Assembly (NCBI RefSeq): GCF_018024495.1
Contig: NZ_CP071696.1
Coordinates: 3,038,001-3,102,000 of the forward strand
Length of the DNA: 64,000 nt
Reading direction: 5' to 3'
From: Agromyces archimandritae
Lineage (GTDB): Bacteria > Actinomycetota > Actinomycetes > Actinomycetales > Microbacteriaceae
Made by a program: the position numbers and the translations under genes
Part shown: positions 34,071-42,986 of the stretch, in pieces
Layout: every line of letters begins with the position of its first letter
Numbering within the stretch: position 1 is the stretch's first letter
The notes under the pieces: model-generated
Told to the model about the DNA's origin: nothing
The model's input: the letters and a program-made list of their open reading frames with translations, nothing else
Database searches by the model: none

Positions 34071-35174
34071 ATGGCCGGTGTGACGATCAGTTCGCTCGCC
34101 AAGGCGTACGGCGACAGCACGGTGTTCGACGGGCTCGACATCGAGGTCGAGGACGGCGAGTTCCTGACCCTCCTCGGGCCGAGCGGCTGCGGAAAGACCA
34201 CCACGCTGCGCTGCGTGGCCGGCCTCGAACAGCCGAACGAGGGGCGTATCGACATCGGCGGCGACAACGTCTTCGACGGGACGAAGAACCGCTTCGTCCA
34301 GCCGCAGCATCGCAAGATCGGCATGGTGTTCCAGAACTACGCGCTCTGGCCGCACCTCTCGGTCGCGCAGAACGTCGGCTACCCGCTCCGCATGCAGCGG
34401 GTGCGGCGATCCGAACTGCGCTCCAGGGTCGAGGAGGCGCTTTCGCTCGTCAGCCTCGCCGATTACGCGGAACGCCCGGCGACCGCGCTCTCCGGCGGGC
34501 AGCAGCAGCGCGTGGCCCTCGCCAGGGCGATCGTCAGCAGGCCGCGGGTGCTGCTCTACGACGAGCCGCTCTCCAACCTCGACGCCAAGCTGCGCGGGCA
34601 GATGCGCAACCTCCTGCTCCGGCTGCACCGCCTCGTGCCGACGACCTCCGTCTACGTGACCCACGACCAGGTCGAGGCGATCACCCTCTCGGATCGGATC
34701 GTCGTCATGCGCGACGGTGCGATCGAGCAGATCGGCACGCCCCGGGAGATCTACACGCGGCCTGCGAATCCGTTCGTCGCCGACTTCCTCGGCTTCGACA
34801 ACATCGTCGACGCCGAAGTGGTCGACCGCGGAGCCGGCAGCGGCGTGCGGGTGCGACCGAGCGGCTCCGACGCCGTGTTCGCGGTCGGCGGCGACGGCGG
34901 GCCGGCCGGAGCCGAGCGCGTGACCCTTGCCGTCCGCGCAGACCGCCTCCTCGTCGACCCCCGCCCCGAGCGGCCGGGACCGGCAGCCGTGCGGGCCACG
35001 GTCGGGTACGTCGTCTACCTCGGAGACGAGCTCGAACTCGGGGTGCGGATCGGCGAGACCCGACTGACCGCCCGGATCTCGGCATCCGCCCTGACCGGGG
35101 GTCTGCCCGTCCAGGGCGACGAGGTCTGGCTCACCATCGCCGAGGAGGACATCGTCGTCCTCCCGTCTGAATAG
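34071..35174 (+). CDS. ABC importer ATPase, FbpC/PotA-like (set A)
   Basis: This 367-residue ATPase has Walker [10 protein letters not shown] (about residues 37-45), the Q-loop VFQNYALWPH, the signature LSGGQQQR, Walker [13 protein letters not shown] and the switch HD in VTHDQ. A C-terminal TOBE regulatory domain occupies residues 240-360. It energises the permease encoded 4 bases upstream. The downstream binding protein follows after 14 bases. Confidence 0.94.
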   Translation: MAGVTISSLAKAYGDSTVFDGLDIEVEDGEFLTLLGPSGCGKTTTLRCVAGLEQPNEGRIDIGGDNVFDGTKNRFVQPQHRKIGMVFQNYALWPHLSVAQNVGYPLRMQRVRRSELRSRVEEALSLVSLADYAERPATALSGGQQQRVALARAIVSRPRVLLYDEPLSNLDAKLRGQMRNLLLRLHRLVPTTSVYVTHDQVEAITLSDRIVVMRDGAIEQIGTPREIYTRPANPFVADFLGFDNIVDAEVVDRGAGSGVRVRPSGSDAVFAVGGDGGPAGAERVTLAVRADRLLVDPRPERPGPAAVRATVGYVVYLGDELELGVRIGETRLTARISASALTGGLPVQGDEVWLTIAEEDIVVLPSE

Positions 35175-35188
35175 GAAAGAGGAGCGTC

Positions 35189-36316
35189 ATGGATCTGAAG
35201 AAGACCGCATCCATCGGTCTGGCCGGCATGGCGGCCGCCGCCCTGCTGTTGACCGGCTGTGCGGACACGGGCGGGGCCGAGGCCTCGCAGAAGAAGGCGA
35301 CCACGTCCGAGGAGGACATCGCCCTGCTCGGCGGCAAGGCAGCCGCGGCGGAACTCGACGATCTCTACGGCGCCGCCGTCGACGCGGGGGAGGGCACGGT
35401 CACGATCTACGGCCCGTCGGACCAGGCGCTCGCCGATGCCGGCCTGTACCGGCTGTTCGAGGAGCGCTACCCGGGCATCGCGGTGAACATCGTCACGACG
35501 TTCGGGGCGGAGATGGATCAGAAGGTGACGAATGAGGCGGCCTCGGGCAACGGCCTCGGGGATGTCGTGCACACGGGCACGACCGTCATCAAGTGGGCCG
35601 ACAGCGGCTTGCTGGAGCCGTTCACCCCGGTCGGAGCGGCCGAGCTGCCGGAAGGCCTCGCCGACGGCGAGGGACGGTTCTTCGGCAACCAGTTCGGGGC
35701 CATCGGCTTCATGGTGAACACCTCGAAGATCGACGTCGCCGATGCGCCGCAGAGCTGGGCTGAGCTGCCCGATTCCCGCTACGGAGGCGAGCTGGCGATG
35801 ACGAGTCCGACGGGTGCGGGCTCGCTCTCGGACATCATCTCGACCCTGATGTACGCCGGGGAGCTCGACCGGGACGGGCTCCAGGAGCTCAAGGACAACA
35901 AGCCGCTCGTGGTCGGATCGACCGATCTGGTCGTCCAGGCGGTCGTGAGCGGTGAGCGCCCGGTCGGCATCGGGATCGGCATGACGGCCTATCTCAAGGC
36001 GAAGGAGGCCGGGGCCCCGGTCGACTTCGTCTTCCCGATGGAGGGTCGGACGCCGGTGGTCGTCACGAACGTCGGCATCCTCGCGAGCGCACCGAACCCG
36101 AACGCGGCGAAGCTGCTCGCGGCCTGGCTGCTGACGCCCGAGGCGGCCGCGGGCCTGCCCGCGGGGGGCCTGTACGGGGTCCTGCCCGACAGCCCGGCGC
36201 CTGAGGGCTTCCCGACGCTCGCTGACGCCGAGGTGCTGCTGCCGCCGCCGGCCGAGGAGATCCCGTCGAACTCGAAGAAGACGCTCGACGCCCTCTCCGA
36301 GATCTTCGGCGGCTGA
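35189..36316 (+). CDS. ABC importer substrate-binding lipoprotein, Fe(III)-type family (set A)
   Basis: This 375-residue lipoprotein has signal peptide and lipobox LTGC with Cys24. The mature part is a type 1/AfuA-like periplasmic-binding fold: TVTIYGPSDQALADAG, GDVVHTG, FGAIGFMVNTS, YGGELAMTSP. It tethers outside the membrane and delivers ligand to the permease. A GAAAGAGGAG site precedes ATG. The tyrosine-rich iron pocket of true Fe(III) binders is not obvious, so an organic ligand is possible. Its set B partner at 46247 is only distantly alike. Confidence 0.9.
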   Translation: MDLKKTASIGLAGMAAAALLLTGCADTGGAEASQKKATTSEEDIALLGGKAAAAELDDLYGAAVDAGEGTVTIYGPSDQALADAGLYRLFEERYPGIAVNIVTTFGAEMDQKVTNEAASGNGLGDVVHTGTTVIKWADSGLLEPFTPVGAAELPEGLADGEGRFFGNQFGAIGFMVNTSKIDVADAPQSWAELPDSRYGGELAMTSPTGAGSLSDIISTLMYAGELDRDGLQELKDNKPLVVGSTDLVVQAVVSGERPVGIGIGMTAYLKAKEAGAPVDFVFPMEGRTPVVVTNVGILASAPNPNAAKLLAAWLLTPEAAAGLPAGGLYGVLPDSPAPEGFPTLADAEVLLPPPAEEIPSNSKKTLDALSEIFGG

Positions 36317-36341
36317 GCCGGCCGTGATGCGGCGGATTCCG

Positions 36342-36369
36342 CGGAGGGCGGCGGTGCCGCCGCCCTCCG
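36342..36369 (+). terminator. Intrinsic terminator hairpin
   Basis: CGGAGGGCGGCGG-TG-CCGCCGCCCTCCG is a perfect stem of up to 13 pairs located 26 bases after the stop of the set A binding protein. It would close the long reductase-to-importer operon. Confidence 0.75.
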
Positions 36370-36447
36370 GCGCATCGCGCGGGCCCTGGGCTACTGTGGC
36401 AAGGGTGAGCGCAGGACCGAAGCCCGATGAGCCGGTGACGAGGCATC

Positions 36448-37158
36448 ATGAGCGGTGAGCAGACGAAAGCCGCGGGATCGCCGAGCTGGGGCGCCGTGCG
36501 CTCCCGCCGCCTGTCGAGCGAGGTCGTCACCCAGGTGATGCAGACGGTGCTCGACCGGATGGCCCCGGGCGACTGGCTCGGCAGCGAGGCGACCCTCGCC
36601 GCGGAGTTCGGGATCTCGCGCGTGACCTGTCGCGAGGCGATCCGCGAGCTCGAAGCCAAGGGCGTCGTGGAGGTGAAGGTCGGCGCCGACGGCGGCATCC
36701 GGGTGGCCCAGCCGCAGCCTTCTCGCGTCGCGGAGGTGCTCGCGGTGCAGATGCATCTCATCGGGATCTCGCATGATGAGATCGTCGCCGTCCAGCGAGC
36801 GCTGAGCCCGGTGGCGGCCGAGGCCGCCGCCGCCGATGCGACGGAGGCCGATATCGCCGCAATGGTCGGGCTGCTCGCAGAGCAGGAACAAGCGTTCGGC
36901 GACCGTGAACGCTTCACCGAGGTGGGGATGCGCTTGCATGCGCGGATCGGCGAGGCGAGCGGGAACCGGATCCTCGCCATCGTCTTGAGCGCCCTCGATC
37001 CGCTCGAGCAACCGGCGTTCTCGACGCACGCCGACACCCAGCGCTCCCGCCGGGTCCTCGAAGCGCACCGGGCGATCGTCGACGCCATCGCCGCACACGA
37101 CGGCGCGGCGGCGAGGGCGGCGATGACGGAGCATTTCGAGGCCTTCGGGGCGCACTGA
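36448..37158 (+). CDS. GntR/FadR-family regulator (set A)
   Basis: This 236-residue regulator has an N-terminal winged helix (residues 25-85: SSEVVTQVMQTVLD, LAAEFGISRVTCREAIRELEAKGVVEVK) and a C-terminal FCD ligand domain (residues 95-230, with MRLHARIGEASGNRIL and EAHRAIVDAIAAHDGAAARAAM). Its FCD is of the same kind as the one fused to the flavin reductase. It probably senses an aromatic or dicarboxylic intermediate and controls set A. It lies alone after a terminator, convergent with the second aldehyde dehydrogenase. Confidence 0.92.
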   Translation: MSGEQTKAAGSPSWGAVRSRRLSSEVVTQVMQTVLDRMAPGDWLGSEATLAAEFGISRVTCREAIRELEAKGVVEVKVGADGGIRVAQPQPSRVAEVLAVQMHLIGISHDEIVAVQRALSPVAAEAAAADATEADIAAMVGLLAEQEQAFGDRERFTEVGMRLHARIGEASGNRILAIVLSALDPLEQPAFSTHADTQRSRRVLEAHRAIVDAIAAHDGAAARAAMTEHFEAFGAH

Positions 37159-37244
37159 GGCCTTCGAGCAGCACCTGAGGCAGCCGGGCGCACTGAGGCC
37201 GTCGGTCCGGTGAGCGGCTCCCGCGTTGGCGGGAATCGCTCGCT

Positions 37245-38696
37245 TCAGCGGCGGGCGACGCCTCTGGCGGTGACCCACTGCCAGGCGGTGAACTCGTCGA
37301 GGTTCCAGTGGCCGCCATAGCGGCCGCCGTTGCCCGACTGGCCCATGCCGCCCATCGGAGCGTGGGGTGCATCGGCGATCGTGCTGCCGTTGACGTGCAC
37401 CATGCCGGTTCGGAGTCGCGCGGCGAGGCGCAGCGCACGATCGAGATCGGCGGTGTGCACGGCGGCGGCGAGGCCGTACTCGGTGCGGTTCGCCAGGGTG
37501 ACGGCCTCCTCGTCGCTGCCGAAGGTCGTCACGGCCATGACGGGGCCGAAGATCTCCTGGTCGAAGGCGGCGTTGCCGGGTTCGACGCCGACGAGGAGGG
37601 TCGGGGTGAAGAACGGGCCGTCGTGCCTGCCGCCGACGAGCAGTTCCGCACCGCCGGCGAGGGCGTCGTCGACGATGCCCTGCACGCGTTCGGCCTGCTG
37701 CGTGCTGATGAGGGGCCCGAGTTCGATGCCGGGATCGGTCGGATCGCCGACCCGCAGGGCCGCCGTGTATTCGCGCAGCCGCTCCACGTAGGCCTCCGCG
37801 ATGGACTCGTGGACGAGGTGCCGGCCGGTGGCCATGCAGATCTGGCCGTTGTGCAGGAGGGAGCCGCGGCAGGCCGCTCGCACCGCCTCGTCGAGGTCGG
37901 CGTCCTCCAGTACGATCAGGGCGTTGTTGCCGCCGAGTTCGAGGACGGCGCGCTTGAGCAGCCGCCCGGCGAGTTCGCCGACGCGGCGGCCGGCGGCGGT
38001 CGATCCGGTGAAGGAGATCACCTGGGTGTGGGGCGAGGCGACGAGCGCCTCACCGGTCGCCGGCCCGCCGGGGAGCACGTGCAGGACGCCGGGCGGAAGG
38101 CCGGCCTCCTCGAAGGCTCTCGCGATGACGAGGCCGCCGGAGACGGCGGTCTTGGGGTCCGGTTTCAGGACGACCGCGTTGCCGAGCGCGAGGGCGGGGG
38201 CCACGGCGCGCATCGCGAGCAGGAGGGGCGCGTTCCATGGGGCGATGACTCCGACGACGCCGACGGGGATCCGGCGCGCCATCGACAGCACATCCGGGTG
38301 CTCGTGAGGGAGGAGTTCGCCGGTCGGCCGGTCGAGGAGGCCGGCTGCGGCGCGGAGCTCCTCGGCGGACTTGCGGAGCTCGCCGTCGATCTTCGCGGCG
38401 ATGGCGCCTTCTTCCCGTTGCATGATGATGCGATCGGCCCGGGGGAGCGTTTCGAGGGCATCGGCGGCCCGGCGCATGATCGCGGCGCGCTCGTCGAAGC
38501 CCCGCGCGGCCCAGGCGGGCTGGGCGTCGGCGGCGGTTCGCCCGGCGTTCTCGACGTCGGCGGCGTCGCCGAGGCCGACGCGGCCGATCGCGGCGCCGGT
38601 CGCGGCATCGCGGACGGCATGGTCGCCGCCTCGCGGCACGACCCAGCCGCCGTCGTAGACGGTGCCGGAGTGGAGGTTGGTCGCGAGCACTGACAT
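37245..38696 (-). CDS. Aldehyde dehydrogenase, benzaldehyde/vanillin type (set B)
   Basis: This 483-residue paralogue of the gene at 18608 aligns without a gap through catalytic Cys287 (HNGQICMATGRH), with Glu253 and IAPWNAP conserved. By eye roughly three residues in four are identical. It oxidises an aromatic aldehyde to the acid. It is transcribed alone, leftward, from an AT-rich promoter containing TTGAACTTCAA and TAAGACAGT. The latter is shared with the set A reductase/oxygenase promoter, which suggests a common regulator despite the distance. Confidence 0.93.
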   Translation of the reverse strand: MSVLATNLHSGTVYDGGWVVPRGGDHAVRDAATGAAIGRVGLGDAADVENAGRTAADAQPAWAARGFDERAAIMRRAADALETLPRADRIIMQREEGAIAAKIDGELRKSAEELRAAAGLLDRPTGELLPHEHPDVLSMARRIPVGVVGVIAPWNAPLLLAMRAVAPALALGNAVVLKPDPKTAVSGGLVIARAFEEAGLPPGVLHVLPGGPATGEALVASPHTQVISFTGSTAAGRRVGELAGRLLKRAVLELGGNNALIVLEDADLDEAVRAACRGSLLHNGQICMATGRHLVHESIAEAYVERLREYTAALRVGDPTDPGIELGPLISTQQAERVQGIVDDALAGGAELLVGGRHDGPFFTPTLLVGVEPGNAAFDQEIFGPVMAVTTFGSDEEAVTLANRTEYGLAAAVHTADLDRALRLAARLRTGMVHVNGSTIADAPHAPMGGMGQSGNGGRYGGHWNLDEFTAWQWVTARGVARR

Positions 38697-38714
38697 CGGG
38701 TTCCCCGTTCGTCC

Positions 38715-38745
38715 TTGAACTTCAAACCATATTACTGTCTTATAT
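38715..38745 (-). promoter_or_regulatory. Promoter/operator of set B aldehyde dehydrogenase
   Basis: TTGAA-C-TTCAA (38715-38725) is a perfect inverted repeat lying 19-29 bases before the start codon. Upstream, on the minus strand, AATATAAGACAGTAATAT contains a TATAAG -10-like element and the 9-mer TAAGACAGT seen at 25660. Confidence 0.5.
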
Positions 38746-38881
38746 TAACGGGCAACGAGGCCGGACGGTCGAATGCTGCGGGCGGGGATTCGGAGGGCGG
38801 ATGAGCACCATCGGCACGGCCGAGGCGCGGTCGCGGGCGGCGCAGCCGCGCGCCGGGTCACCGCGAGCGGGCCGGGGCGGC

Positions 38882-40081
38882 TCAGAGTTCGATCGCGGAT
38901 GCGTCCTGCCGAAGTCCTGCGAGCGCGGCGACGCGCAGCGCGACGTGCAGCTCACGCCTGACGAGCCCGTCGCCGAGATCCGCATCGGAGATGGCGCGGA
39001 TCCGGTCGAGCCGGTAGTACAGGGTGCTGCGGTGGATGTGCAGCCGCTGCGCCGTCCGCTGGGCGTCGGCTCCGCTGTCGAGATACACCTCGAGCGTCTT
39101 GGCGAGATCCGGGCCCGAGCCGGCGGTGAGGAGTTCGGCGACCGGATCCGGCAGGTCCGCGAGGCTCATCCTGTCCAGGGGGAGCTGCAGCAGCAGGCGG
39201 TCGACGCCGAGATCGGCCCAGATCGCCGTCGCGCCGTATCGGTCCGGGTCGCGGATCGTGGCGCGTACCGCGATCCGCGCCTCGCGGCGGGAATCGCGGA
39301 CGTCGGCCAGGCGTTCGCGCGAGGCCCCGCCGCCGCCGCGCGTCGTGGCGTGGAGCGGGTCGTCGACGAGGCCGCGGAGCCGAGCCGGATTGATCTCGCG
39401 GGGGATGACGAGGACGCCCTCGCCGTCGATGACGGTGCCGACGGCCTTCAGCGAACTGATCCGGGAGATCTCCTTCAGCGCCCGATCGATGACGAGGCGC
39501 GCGCCCGCGTTCGAGCGGTCGATATCGCCTCCTCCGGCCCGGAACACCATCGCCGAGTACTGCGGTGCAGCCGAGATCAGCCCGTCGTGCAACAGCTCGT
39601 CGGCAGCCGACTCGCGCTGGTCCTGCTGGCCGTCGAGGAGCCGCGACATCAGCTGCAGCACATGGTCGGCGCCTTCGCGGCGTTCGGCCTCGCGCGCCGC
39701 GAGGAGCGCGCCGAGGTCGTCGCGCGCGGCGACCACCTCGGGCAGGTCCCGGAGGTCGGGGTCCTCGTCCTCTCCGGGCACGTACGAGACGTAGCCGGTG
39801 ACCCGTCCGCGGTAGCGCAACCCGGCGACCACCCGCGAGGGCACGTTCGCCGCGACCGGCAGCAGGACGGCGCCCGGGGCGCGATCGACGCGGTGCTCCG
39901 AGATCATCGCGACGGCGCGTTTGGAAGCCCGGTGGGTGAGGATCATGCTGAGCCGGGCCCGGTCGATCTGCCCCTCGTGCACGCTGAAGGCGGCGACGTT
40001 CAGATCGCCGTCGAAGACGATGACGGGGCGGCCGATCCGGTCCGCGAATGCCTGCACCGCTCCATCGAGGTTCATTGCCAT
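38882..40081 (-). CDS. PucR-family transcriptional regulator
   Basis: This 399-residue regulator has a C-terminal PucR helix-turn-helix (about residues 325-385: LAKTLEVYLDSGADAQRTAQRLHIHRSTLYYRLDRI, read in segments). A central GGDEF-like/CdaR region precedes it, and the N terminus is GAF-like (VIVFDGDLNVAAFSVHEGQ). Relatives activate catabolic genes, including phenolic-acid and purine pathways. It is divergent from the set B hydratase-dioxygenase-aldolase operon, with two palindromes in the gap. One of these (GACACCGTGTC) recurs elsewhere in the island, so it is the best candidate regulator of set B. Confidence 0.9.
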   Translation of the reverse strand: MAMNLDGAVQAFADRIGRPVIVFDGDLNVAAFSVHEGQIDRARLSMILTHRASKRAVAMISEHRVDRAPGAVLLPVAANVPSRVVAGLRYRGRVTGYVSYVPGEDEDPDLRDLPEVVAARDDLGALLAAREAERREGADHVLQLMSRLLDGQQDQRESAADELLHDGLISAAPQYSAMVFRAGGGDIDRSNAGARLVIDRALKEISRISSLKAVGTVIDGEGVLVIPREINPARLRGLVDDPLHATTRGGGGASRERLADVRDSRREARIAVRATIRDPDRYGATAIWADLGVDRLLLQLPLDRMSLADLPDPVAELLTAGSGPDLAKTLEVYLDSGADAQRTAQRLHIHRSTLYYRLDRIRAISDADLGDGLVRRELHVALRVAALAGLRQDASAIEL

Positions 40082-40100
40082 AGTGGATCTTTCCTGACAT

Positions 40101-40116
40101 GCGCCAGCGCTGGCGC
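40101..40116. promoter_or_regulatory. 16-base perfect palindrome before pucR-type gene
   Basis: GCGCCAGCGCTGGCGC is a perfect palindrome 20-35 bases upstream of the PucR start codon, flanked by TGAC / GTCA. It could be an autoregulatory site for PucR or for another factor. Confidence 0.5.
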
Positions 40117-40136
40117 GTCACACGAGCGTACATGCT

Positions 40137-40151
40137 CCGACACCGTGTCGG
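40137..40151. promoter_or_regulatory. Island operator, copy 1 (CCGACACCGTGTCGG)
   Basis: This is a perfect 15-base palindrome in the divergent gap between pucR and the set B hydratase operon. Its core GACACCGTGTC recurs exactly at 44323-44333 and, on the other strand, at 52579-52589. Confidence 0.7.
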
Positions 40152-40272
40152 ACTCGCCGGGGGCGACTTCGCGCACGCCTCCGATGACCGGCCGCCGCCG
40201 CCCTCGTAGCGTGAGTGGGGCCCGAACGGGAGCCCATCCCACGACCCACGAACGCAAAGGAGCGCGCGAAGA

Positions 40273-41277
40273 ATGATCGTCGACGTCCATGGACATGTCT
40301 CGGCTCCCGAGGCGCTGTACGCCTGGAAGGCGAACCTGCTGTCGCATCGAGGCGCCCACGGGGTGCGAGCACCGAAGCTGACGGACGAGCAGATCCGGGA
40401 TGCCTACCACGCGCCCAATGCGAGCTTCGGCAACGTGTCGCACTTCCACCACCTCGACGGAGCCGGCGTCGACATCCAGTTCCTCTCGCCGCGTCCGTAC
40501 CAGATGATGCACAGCGAACAGCCCGCGAAGATCGTCGAAGCGTTCACGACCGAGGTCAACGACGTCATCCACCGCTCGGTCGAACTCTTCCCCGACCGCT
40601 TCCGCGGCGTCGCCGGCCTCTCGCAGAGCATGGATCTGCCGATCGAGCAGTGGCTGCCCGAACTGCGGCGGACCGTGACCGAGCTCGGCTTCGTCGGCGT
40701 CCTGCTGAACCCCGACCCGTACGAGGGCCTCGCCGTGCCGCCCGCGCTCGGCGACCGGTTCTGGTATCCGCTGTGGGAGGCGCTCGTCGAACTGGGCGTT
40801 CCCGCGATCCTGCACTCGGCCGGCTGCCGCCCTCCCGCCCGGGAGCCCTACTCCCTCCACTTCATCCAGGAGGAGACGGTCGGCATCTGGAGCCTTATGA
40901 ACTCGCGGGTCTTCACCGACTTCCCCGAACTGAAGATCGTCGTCAGCCACGGCGGCGGGGCCATCCCGTACCAGGTCGGCCGGTTCCTGCCGAGCGGCGT
41001 GCGGAACGGCGCGACCCCGTACCTCGAGAAGCTCCGGTCGCTGTACTTCGACACCTGCCTCTACACGCAGGACGCCATCGAGCTCTTGCTGAAGACGGTC
41101 GGGGTCGACCGAGCCCTCTTCGGCACCGAGAAGCCCGGGACGGGTTCCCAGATCGACCCGGCAACCGGGCGCTGGTTCGACGACATCCACCTGCTCGTCG
41201 ACGACATCGAATGGCTGAGCGACGAGGACCGGGCCGCGCTCATGCACGGCAACGCCGAAGCGCTGTTCAAGCTCTGA
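40273..41277 (+). CDS. 4-Oxalomesaconate hydratase-like amidohydrolase (set B)
   Basis: This 334-residue paralogue of the enzyme at 30219 has the same metal-site residues: His6 and His8 (DVHGHVS), His181 (AILHSAGCRPPARE), His226 (VVSHGGGAIPYQ) and Glu286 (FGTEKPGTG). It should hydrate a ring-cleavage product. It opens the set B operon, which continues with the dioxygenase and three aldolase-like genes, so cleavage, hydration and aldol splitting are all encoded in one transcript. A GCAAAGGAG site precedes the ATG. Confidence 0.87.
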   Translation: MIVDVHGHVSAPEALYAWKANLLSHRGAHGVRAPKLTDEQIRDAYHAPNASFGNVSHFHHLDGAGVDIQFLSPRPYQMMHSEQPAKIVEAFTTEVNDVIHRSVELFPDRFRGVAGLSQSMDLPIEQWLPELRRTVTELGFVGVLLNPDPYEGLAVPPALGDRFWYPLWEALVELGVPAILHSAGCRPPAREPYSLHFIQEETVGIWSLMNSRVFTDFPELKIVVSHGGGAIPYQVGRFLPSGVRNGATPYLEKLRSLYFDTCLYTQDAIELLLKTVGVDRALFGTEKPGTGSQIDPATGRWFDDIHLLVDDIEWLSDEDRAALMHGNAEALFKL

Positions 41278-41301
41278 CCAGGTGCACGAGAAAGGAAGAC
41301 C

Positions 41302-42318
41302 ATGGCTCACATCGTCGGCGGGTTCGGCAGTTCGCACGGACCCCAGCTGAAAGTCCCGCCGCCCGAGGAATGGCTCGCCCGCGGCCTCGCCGACCGGCGC
41401 AACCCCGCCCTCTGGTACCAGGGGGAGAGCTACGACTTCGAGTCGCTGAAGGCTCACCGGGACGACTTCTCGACCGAGATCACGCCTGAGGCGATGAGCT
41501 CGCGCTGGGATCGCACCCAGCAGGCCCTCGACGAGCTCGGCGCCTTCGCGCGCGAACAGCGCTACGACGCGCTCGTGATCGTCTCGAGCGACCACAAGGA
41601 GATCTTCGGCGACGAACTGCTCGCCCCGTTCGCCGTCTACTGGGGCGACTCCGTCGAGCACGTGCCCTTCAGCGAGGAGCACTTCGCCGCGATGGATCCC
41701 GGCCTGGCCAAGGCCGCGCTCGGAGACGTGCCGGACCGCCGCATCACCCGCCCCGTCGACGCCGGGCTCGCCCGGCACATCATCGACGAGGTCCTGCAGG
41801 CGGGTTTCGATCCGGCGGCCTCTCGAGAACTGCCGGCCGGACGGTACGAGAACTCCGGGATCCCCCACGGCTGGGGGTTCATCTACCAGCGGATCCTCGG
41901 CCAGGAGAGCACGATCCCCATGGTCCCGGTGTTCGTCAACACGTTCTGGGAGCCGACGCCGCCGTCGGCGTCGAGGAGCTACGACTTCGGCGTCGCCCTC
42001 GGCAAGGCCGTGATGAGCTTCCCGAAGGACATCCGTGTGGGCGTGGTCGCCTCCGGCGGCCTTTCGCACTTCGTCGTCGACGAGGAGCTCGACCGGGCCT
42101 TCATCCGGGCGATGGAGGAGCACGACGAGGACTACCTGCGCTCGATCCCGGCGAAACTGCTCACGGCCGGCACCTCAGAACTTCGCAACTGGATCGCCGT
42201 CGCCGGCGCCGCGCACGCCGCCGGCCTGAAGATCAGCCGCATCACGTACGAACCCGCCTACCGCACCGAAGCGGGCACGGGTAACGCGATGGGCTTCGTC
42301 ACCTGGAGCGCAGAATGA
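41302..42318 (+). CDS. LigB-type extradiol dioxygenase (set B)
   Basis: This 338-residue paralogue of the gene at 31266 has His12 in GFGSSHGPQL, the SSDHKEIFGDELLAPFAVYWG block (given in part) and GGLSHFVVDEEL near residue 255. PAGRYENSGIPHGWGF holds another likely active-site His. It cleaves a catechol-type ring with Fe(II). The adjoining LigJ-like and RraA-like genes fit gallate-type or protocatechuate 4,5-type substrates. The stop overlaps the next start (ATGATG), so translation is coupled. Confidence 0.88.
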   Translation: MAHIVGGFGSSHGPQLKVPPPEEWLARGLADRRNPALWYQGESYDFESLKAHRDDFSTEITPEAMSSRWDRTQQALDELGAFAREQRYDALVIVSSDHKEIFGDELLAPFAVYWGDSVEHVPFSEEHFAAMDPGLAKAALGDVPDRRITRPVDAGLARHIIDEVLQAGFDPAASRELPAGRYENSGIPHGWGFIYQRILGQESTIPMVPVFVNTFWEPTPPSASRSYDFGVALGKAVMSFPKDIRVGVVASGGLSHFVVDEELDRAFIRAMEEHDEDYLRSIPAKLLTAGTSELRNWIAVAGAAHAAGLKISRITYEPAYRTEAGTGNAMGFVTWSAE

Positions 42319-42986
42319 TGATCGAAGACATCCCCACCCGGCTCGCGCGCCTCGACTCGGCTGCGCTCTCCGACGCGCTCGACGCCTTCGGCCTGCCCGG
42401 CGCCGTGCTCGGTCTTCGCGGCATCACCCTCCCGAACGCCGCGATCGTCGGCCGGGTACGGACGGTCCAGGCCGGTCCCCGCAGGGAGGGCGGAGCCCAG
42501 GCCCACATCGCCGCGGCGCTCGTGGACGAGGCGGAGGAGGGCGATGTCGTCGTCATCGCCAACGACGCCCGCACCGACGTCTCATGCTGGGGCGGGCTGC
42601 TCGGGCGAGCGGCCGTCGGGCGGGGAGTGCGTGGCGTGATCGTCGACGGCGCCTTCCGCGATGTGCAGGAGAACGCCGACCTCGGCCTGCCGGTGTTCGC
42701 CCGGGCCGCCGTCCCGGTCAGCGCCCGCGGGCGCATCGTGCAGATCTCGATGGACGACCGCGTCACGATCGAGGGCGTGCACGTCGACGCCGGCGACTGG
42801 GTCGTGGCGGATCGCACCGGCATCGTCTTCGTGAAGGGCATCGACGCCGAGCGCGTCATCGACTTCGCCGAGCGGATCGTGGCCCGCGAGTCGCGCATGC
42901 TGGAGGCGGTCGTCGCCGGCGACGCCGTGACCGACGTCATGCACGACTCCCGGTTCCCCGCGATCGACGAGGGGGCGTTCGCATGA
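42315..42986 (+). CDS. RraA-like aldolase 1 of 3
   Basis: This 223-residue RraA-fold protein has the HMG/CHA aldolase signature: CWGGLLGRAAVGRGVRG, then DGAFRD with Arg115-Asp116 (substrate and metal ligands in the Pseudomonas aldolase). In the gallate and protocatechuate 4,5 pathways such enzymes split 4-carboxy-4-hydroxy-2-oxoadipate to pyruvate and oxaloacetate. The start overlaps the dioxygenase stop by four bases. It is the most typical of the three tandem copies. Confidence 0.85.
   Translation: MMIEDIPTRLARLDSAALSDALDAFGLPGAVLGLRGITLPNAAIVGRVRTVQAGPRREGGAQAHIAAALVDEAEEGDVVVIANDARTDVSCWGGLLGRAAVGRGVRGVIVDGAFRDVQENADLGLPVFARAAVPVSARGRIVQISMDDRVTIEGVHVDAGDWVVADRTGIVFVKGIDAERVIDFAERIVARESRMLEAVVAGDAVTDVMHDSRFPAIDEGAFA

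Noticed and set aside
28185..34664. Antisense open frame of 2159 codons across the set A operon
   Set aside because: It mirrors several well-supported genes, is full of Arg, His, Asp and Glu as expected of antisense high-GC codons, and has no family resemblance.
36448..37158. FCD-GntR gene as the source of the reductase fusion by recent recombination
   Set aside because: The FCD of the reductase fusion differs throughout from the one at 36448, so a recent local gene conversion is not supported.
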